NCBI RefSeq assembly: GCF_964340395.1
Contig: NC_135564.1
Location: 2,445,501 to 2,505,500 of the forward strand
Source of the DNA: Glandiceps talaboti
Taxonomy: Eukaryota > Hemichordata > Enteropneusta > Spengelidae
DNA: 60,000 bases
Direction: 5' to 3'
The notes beneath the pieces are model-generated. The model did no database searches. It was not told where the DNA came from and saw nothing but the letters and a program-made list of their open reading frames with translations. The stretch's first letter is position 1. Each line of letters begins with the position of its first letter. The position numbers and the translations under genes are program-made. This document shows positions 13,478 to 60,000 of this stretch, in pieces.

Positions 13478-13976
13478 CCATTCACAATACATGCTTTATT
13501 GTGAATATTAGTATACATGTAGGTATTTACAGGCACTTGAATCAATCTGTATGATTTAAAAAAAACTGTATAGCAAATAAGAGAAGCTATGAAGGTACGG
13601 CGAGTCATATTCCCAATTTGAACTGCTGATCCCTGATTATACCTTCATTAGCATAACACTGGACGTCCTGGATTACAACATTTCATCCCCCCAAAATGTT
13701 ATATAAAGTATTAATTCTAGCAAATGAATACTGCATCTTTTGCATTAAAAATGATATCTATTTTGATTTCAAATTGTACGGCCAGCTGCGCTATCATCCA
13801 ATCAGAAGCCACAAGAGTTTGCAAATAAGGATGTAATTGTGGTCAGCAGTTCAAATCGGGAATACGGCTAGCGTACCTTCTTTTATTTACTATACATTAA
13901 AAAAATAAAATCATACAGATTTATTTGAGTGCCTGTGTAAGTATTCACAAAGGATTTACATTGTAATGGACAATGG
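13478..13976. mobile_element. ~500-bp long-armed inverted-repeat element
   Basis: Left arm about 13478-13670, right arm about 13800-13976. Matching blocks: tttgtgaata, acaggcac, atctgtatgatt, aaaggtacg and tttgaactgctga with their reverse complements, at roughly 75-80 percent identity by eye. The spacer of about 130 bp has no ORF. A foldback or long-TIR non-autonomous element is the simplest reading. Confidence 0.7.
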
Positions 13977-14344
13977 ATAATAACATTAACCATATAACCA
14001 GACATTTCCCAGATTTATGTTGTCTTTATCCCTACATAGGTAATTGTATATCAATAGTTAATGGTTTTACAATTAGAAAACGTATGGATGTAGTCATTCA
14101 ATCCTTGTAAGTCACACTTTCCTAGCATCCTATGAATGAAATGTTAGCAGGATATCTTACAAAAATATTTAATTGATAGATTTAAGCATTCCCTGGGGTA
14201 GTTGTTATTGAAATAGAGGGATCAAATATCGTAAGCATTTGTTAACGATGTGGGTGAGGGATTTGGCCCAACAATAAGTATGATATTTTTTACTGTGGAA
14301 CTAAAGTTTGGTGTCTTTTCACTCATTTATACAGAAAAATACAC

Positions 14345-14567
14345 TGAGTATCGCTGAAGTAAAGCACTTTCTCTATGTGCTATACCCATTTATAGCATTC
14401 ATATCAAGTGTAAAAGTATACTGTTTCAACTGGTTTATTTACAAGCCTGGCATGCAGCGTTTGTGATGCAATTAGCAAATGAAACAGTATACTTTTACAC
14501 TTGAAATGGATGCTATAAACAGTTGAGGTATGTACAGAAAATGCTTTACTTTGGTGTTATTGCTTAC
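14345..14567. mobile_element. Foldback MITE family A, copy 2 (reverse orientation)
   Basis: Arms begin gctgaagtaaagcactttct and end gctttactttggtgttat. The interior acaagcctggcatgcagc and gcaattagcaaatgaaac is the reverse complement of copy 1's interior, so the two copies were inserted independently in opposite orientation. Confidence 0.82.
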
Positions 14568-15009
14568 ATGATTTGCATTTGTAGGCAGAATTAGCATGAA
14601 TTGATATGATTGTATTAATAAATACCCCATATGGTTTAGAAATTAGTGTGCTAGTGTGTGTACAGTGCATGATTTGTTGTGGTCTCTAAATATTCACCTT
14701 TGATAATGAATCATCATCATTAAATTTGCATATGGCAGTAATTTTCTGTTATTTATTACATATTATTTGAATCAGGCTCCTATACAATAGAAAATACAGA
14801 AACTGTCAGAAACCAAGTAATATACTTGAATGAATGAATACTAACTGTCTTGGTATTGTGGTTGTGTTTTTGAGCAAGATAGAGATACAAAATCACGAGC
14901 TCCAGAAAGATAATTAATCATCTTTTCAATAAATTATCAAGTCTTTTGAGTTATTTACAAAAGTTATGTCCTGAATACAGCAGGAAGGTCTTAGCATAGT
15001 TACTACTAC

Positions 15010-15118
15010 TAGTCTACTATATGCTGTCCATTGGGTTGGATCTGAAAATACTTTCACCCAGTCCATTGGGTAAAGAGCTCTTCAGGTTCAAACCCAGTGG
15101 ATTATAGCCTGTAGACTA
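15010..15118. mobile_element. Small inverted-repeat element, TAGTCTA ends
   Basis: Left tagtctactatatgctgtcc plus attgggttggatctgaa; right ttcaggttcaaacccagtgg plus attatagcctgtagacta. Arms of about 40 bp with several mismatches. Related at its tips to the element at 2001-2108. Confidence 0.55.
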
Positions 15119-15248
15119 CAGTGTCGTAGTCAGGCCAACATTTGTATGGATTATTCATTGCTTCAGTCACAGATGTTTTATGCTTAAGATGATTTTGACA
15201 GTCCAAGTCTTTCAGTATTGTCATGATGTCAGTGCTACATATAGCATT

Positions 15249-15284
15249 ATATTATTATTATTATTATTATTTATTTATTTATTG
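15249..15284. repeat. (ATT)n microsatellite
   Basis: Run of att units, continuing into tttatttatttatt. An (AAATAC)n-like tract follows at about 15340-15376. Confidence 0.9.
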
Positions 15285-16671
15285 TCCTCAAGGATATGTA
15301 GTATACAACTCACAAAAGTGCAAGCGACACAACTACACAAATACAATTACAAATATAAATACAAATACAAATACACTTAGTACGCAAATACAACTTAGTA
15401 ATGATTTAACAATCTGACGGCTGACTGGACAAAACTCTTGCTGTAACGAACTTTGGAGCATTTAATACAGTGGTATCTTCGGCGAGATGGGAGAATATCA
15501 AAATATGCATAAAGTGGATTGACTGTAAAATAACGAAATAAGAATTAAAGAGCAAAATATCACAATGTGAATATCATATCTCTTGAAATCTGAAAAACTC
15601 TTCTTGTCTTTAGTTTATGTATAGATCAAAAAGACCTTTGCCCAAGATTTTAGCATAATGCTGTATTTCAAATTCTTGATTCAACTGGAATGTAACCTTC
15701 GGTGATCCTATCCTACAGGGATGTGTATCGTACTATTATGTTACAAACATTGACTTCATTATCTACTTTTCTAAGGTTTATATCTTTATATGCGTACACA
15801 AAACCTATGTACGCATGTTTGAGATGCAGACTGCGTACTGTTGTCATAAGTTTTCAAGTCATGTAATTTCAAATTACCATGGGATTTCTTGAGGCAATAA
15901 AATTTAAGTTAATTACGTCGCTAGCTGTTCCTACAAGATTTATTCAATAAAAATTCATGAAATGGTTTTACTAGCACAACATGACAATTCTTCTGTACAA
16001 ACTTGCAGTAAACCATATAAGATTGTGTGTATACATGTATATATGCAATCATGGTTCTTTTTGAGGGCAGATTTCCTGAAATAGGAGAAGTTATTTTCTT
16101 TCAATTTAAAGCCTTAATAGTGTAAAGAAGTCTGTCGCTGTTTCATAAATATAATATAAGATTGATTTATAAGATTTGTTCAGATTTTAATAGGAAGTGT
16201 AATAGGGAGACAAATATAATTTGTACTGAAAATCGTTGGGGATTTGTTTGGTTAGAATAGCAGTATTAAAATTTGATGATGTAATAATCTCACTTTCTGG
16301 TCGAATACATGTATAGGGTTCTTGCAAGGCCTCTAAAGAGTCAATGTTTTTGCTAAGGTTAGGGAACCCTGGTAACAGAAAGGGTGGAAGTGGTAAAATG
16401 GCAGTTTCGCCCATAAAGTCTTTGGTTATTTTGTTTGGGAATCCAGGTAAAATATGACATGGGAACCCCGGTAGATTTTACTTACTTACTCAGCCCTTAG
16501 CAAAAACACTGAGAGTAGTGGGTGCAACCGTGAGAGATTTCATGAAATGAAAATAGAGAATGATAAGCATAAAGATGTATTGCTATTTCCTAAAACTCTG
16601 ATATACCATTGGTTGTTAATAATTTTGGGTATTGAAAGCACGACAATTGTGTGACAATGTACCAAGGATGT

Positions 16672-16870
16672 CAACCAATCAGCTGACTGGAAATGCCACC
16701 AGCATAATGGAAATGTCAACTCTTAGCCAATGAGCACATTGGAAATTTGAACTATTACCCAATCAGTTCAATGGAACTATTAGCCAATCAACTCAATGGC
16801 AGTGACAGCTATTAGCCAGCCAATCAGCTCAATGGAAATGCCAACTATTAGCCACTCAGCTCATGGCTAA
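16672..16870. repeat. Degenerate tandem array carrying five CCAAT boxes
   Basis: Unit of about 36 bp, core ttagccaatcagctcaatgg. Five copies keep an exact CCAAT (ccaatcagctg, ccaatgagc, ccaatcagttc, ccaatcaactc, ccaatcagctc). The array ends about 150 bp before Sema5 exon 1. It may be only a minisatellite, or an NF-Y-type promoter cluster (inference). Confidence 0.75.
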
Positions 16871-17013
16871 GCAGATCAATAGACTTGTCAGAAATGCTTT
16901 TCCCTCTGTGTCAAGGCTTTCATTCAAATGTGACTTCAACTGGCATTGCAACGATTTTAATTTTAATGAAATTTATAGAAATTATAAATTGCTGTCATTT
17001 TTCCTTTCTACAG

Positions 17014-57766
<40,753 letters not shown>

Positions 57767-60000
57767 ACAATCATGCAGATCTACCCATCATTCCTTTATC
57801 TTGGTACCTCCTAATTGTTTTCTTAGAGAAGGATAATCCATTATATAAGAATAGGGGTGATGGGTTTGTAGCCTCCATCAACTTCACTGCCAAAAAATAG
57901 ACATATATTGAACTATTTTTCTATAACATCCCTATGTAAAAATGTCCTCATTTTAACCTGAAATATCCAACCTTTGTATAAAAATAAAACACTATTTTTG
58001 TCACCCCACCTAGTTTTATCAAATTTGAAAACGTGAGGGTGAATTTGTCCCTCAGAAATGAGTTTACAGAAAAAATAAAGGTTAGTTAATAGATAAAAGA
58101 AGAGTAAGATTTTGATTGTGTAAATTTTATCAGTCAAAAATGTGCCAAATGAAAAGAATCTACCTGACTATACTTACAGAATTGTTTTGATTGTAAAGGG
58201 AAATACTTTTCCAGGTGCTGAAAATATACAACAAAACAAAAAACTTTTGGTGACTGGGCTAATCTCCAGAAAATAAAAAATAACTATTAGAGAATCTATA
58301 TTTGATATATTAGAATAATGCTGTATACGTCTTTATAAGTTGTATCTTTCTTGTCATGAAAATAAAGTACTGCAGTGATAGTAATTTTGTCTCTTTTAAC
58401 TCGCCATCACTGCTACTGTGGTAGATAAAGGCATTACACTCTGTGGCATTAGTTGTTCCTTTTATTTTATGACTTACTGGAATAAAAATGTCCTCCCCAT
58501 ACCCCAAGGGTAAAATTTAGTAATTTGCTATGTGAAGGAAGTGGTGTCCTTAAAAGGCTGTCTGCATTTGTGTCAAAACACAAAGAGAGTACTGGACCAG
58601 GTGCAGAAGTGAAGATTTAGATTCTTGCAACTTACTCATAGTTGAAGAAAAAAAAATAAACATGTCCTCTTCAGTTTTTATAGAAACGCAGGAGATAAGT
58701 CTCTTCACCAAGGAATGCATATTTCATTGTGTGTTGGATTTTGTTCTGAGAGTGTTCATTTTCCCACTTAATCCTGTGTGTGTGTGTGAACATGAAAATG
58801 GGAAGTATTTTACACTGGAATAAGTTTAGTAAGAACAGTCCTAATCAAGATAGCTTCAAGCTGTCTTGTTTACGGAGACTTTCATAGTCTTGGACGGGTT
58901 TCAAACCAATTTACAAGTGTGAATTCACATGTTGTTTTCAAATGAGAGGTGTTGTCTATAGAATGTAAATGACAGGTTGACTGAATAAAAGAAGTGTGGC
59001 TGTCATTGTTGTAGACTACATGTTAAAACACAAGGATTTGACCGACGAGGTACTTGTACTGTCAACAAGTGAAGTATCAAGTATTGCAACTTTGCACAAA
59101 ACTACATGTATATTAGAAAACAACCTTGTTAGGTTATGCAGTGGTTAAGAACTGTCATTGTTTTTACGAGGAAAATGAAACAAAAACAGTTATTTACGTA
59201 TTGCATGCCTGACAAGGAATGGTTTTGAACTGTCTTGATATAGACAGACTGTAAGATACGTCGTGTTGCTCCACCCTTACCGGCCTTCTGTCTCCCTCTG
59301 AGAGGGGTTGACTGATGATGTGTGAGGGCGTCCTGTCATGGCATACCTTACAGTGATAGTTGACTGATGTGTGAGGGTGCCCATCACAGCGTACCCTACA
59401 GACTATGAAATAGGCAGAGTTAATTTAAAACAATGACAGCTTAGTGTCAGCTTTGTAGCTTTAATAGCAAGTAGATTTTCAAAAGATGGTTATAAGGTGC
59501 AGTTTTTAGTATTTGCAGTTTTCACTTTTCATCATTATACTGATGCCCTAGATTGAAGAGGAAACTGTATCCACCATACATGGATAAACAGGAATCTCAA
59601 ACATAATATGCATTGTTGTGTATTGTAGAACTAGATTTGATTTTTTTTTTGATTATTTGAACCAAATATTAGTTCTCTGAGTTAAGTTTTCACATTTTAC
59701 TTGAAGTCGTTACTATCTTGTTTAATTTTGTTCATTTACACAAATTACAAGATTCCGTTCATAATTTTGTTTTTATTGTTTGTACATTTTTTTAATTTAA
59801 AAAATAACTTTCAATAATTACTTATTGTATTATTTTCCATTTTTTCCATAAGAATATTCCAAACTATATATAACATGAAAATCTTCTTTCTGCTATGAAT
59901 GGACTGACTGATGCATATATACTTAATTTAATGAGTACTGGTACTTTTTGTGGATTTAGCCAGGTACATTTTTTTGACCAAATTATCAGTGTATCTCTCT
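57767..60000 (+). other. 3' UTR and downstream flank of Sema5
   Basis: No coding feature is supported after the stop. AATAAA hexamers suitable as polyadenylation signals occur at 57983, 58074, 58361 and 58984, with others nearby; which is used cannot be told from sequence. The 59.24-59.40 kb segment holds a small repeat element listed separately. The rest is AT-rich unique-looking DNA. The ORFs here (up to 74 codons, mostly minus strand) look random. Confidence 0.6.
59245..59404. mobile_element. Family C copies, one full and one partial
   Basis: The full copy runs from ctgtaagatacgtcgtgttg (59250) to tcatggcataccttacag (59353), imperfect inverted ends of about 18 bp around about 68 bp. A partial tandem copy with gttgactgatgtgtgagggt and gcgtaccctacag follows to 59404. 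The right end matches the inverse of the 50087 element's left end. Confidence 0.6.

Larger units (their letters stand above)
1..17013. other. 5' flank or large 5' intron of Sema5, no supported gene
   Basis: No ORF here exceeds 123 codons, and none shows recognisable protein sequence or a codon pattern that stands out. The missing first Sema5 exon or exons may lie here or further upstream. What can be seen are small inverted-repeat elements, minisatellites, a 19-base C run at 7288-7306, and AT-rich DNA. Positions 1-1328, 2109-3988 and 5280-7287 show nothing else to me. Confidence 0.6.

Overview
This is AT-rich, intron-rich animal DNA. The only gene I can support is a semaphorin-5 (Sema5) ortholog on the plus strand. 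Twenty-four coding exons lie between 17014 and 57766, all with GT-AG introns. Spliced, they give one continuous frame of 1017 residues plus a stop. Residue numbers here count from the first complete codon, at 17016. The order is most of the sema domain, a PSI knot with the DPYCGW signature, seven thrombospondin type-1 repeats (TSRs), one membrane span and a 77-residue cytoplasmic tail. This is the vertebrate SEMA5A/5B layout. Only the signal peptide and roughly the first 40-60 residues are missing, so the first exon or exons lie upstream, either unrecognised in 1-17013 or outside the window. The intron density and the abundant short non-coding mobile elements suggest a bilaterian invertebrate, probably marine (lophotrochozoan, hemichordate or cephalochordate). 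I cannot choose between these.

Layout. Positions 1-17013 hold no supported coding exon; they are either 5' flank or a large 5' intron, and contain several inverted-repeat elements (1.33, 2.0, 7.34, 8.0, 10.9, 13.5, 14.35 and 15.0 kb) and minisatellites. Positions 17014-48255 carry sema-domain exons 1-7, spread over large introns full of degenerate tandem repeats and fold-back elements. Positions 48256-57766 are a compact cluster of exons 8-24 with introns of about 0.14-0.8 kb. Here each of TSRs 2-7 sits in its own symmetric phase 1-1 exon. Positions 57767-60000 are 3' UTR and flank with several possible polyadenylation signals.

The product should be a type I transmembrane axon-guidance ligand or receptor. 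The sema domain binds plexin-type partners, and the TSRs (with visible C-mannosylation and O-fucosylation motifs) bind proteoglycan or matrix. I see no second gene, RNA gene, CRISPR array or transposase ORF. The notable non-coding content is the mobile and repetitive DNA. The clearest case is a GC-rich 219-bp near-perfect palindrome with a 9-bp direct flanking repeat at 45.3 kb. There is also a pair of about 130-bp inverted arms around a minisatellite and GT tract at 40 kb, and several small families with two or more copies in this window. I found no convincing undescribed multi-gene system.
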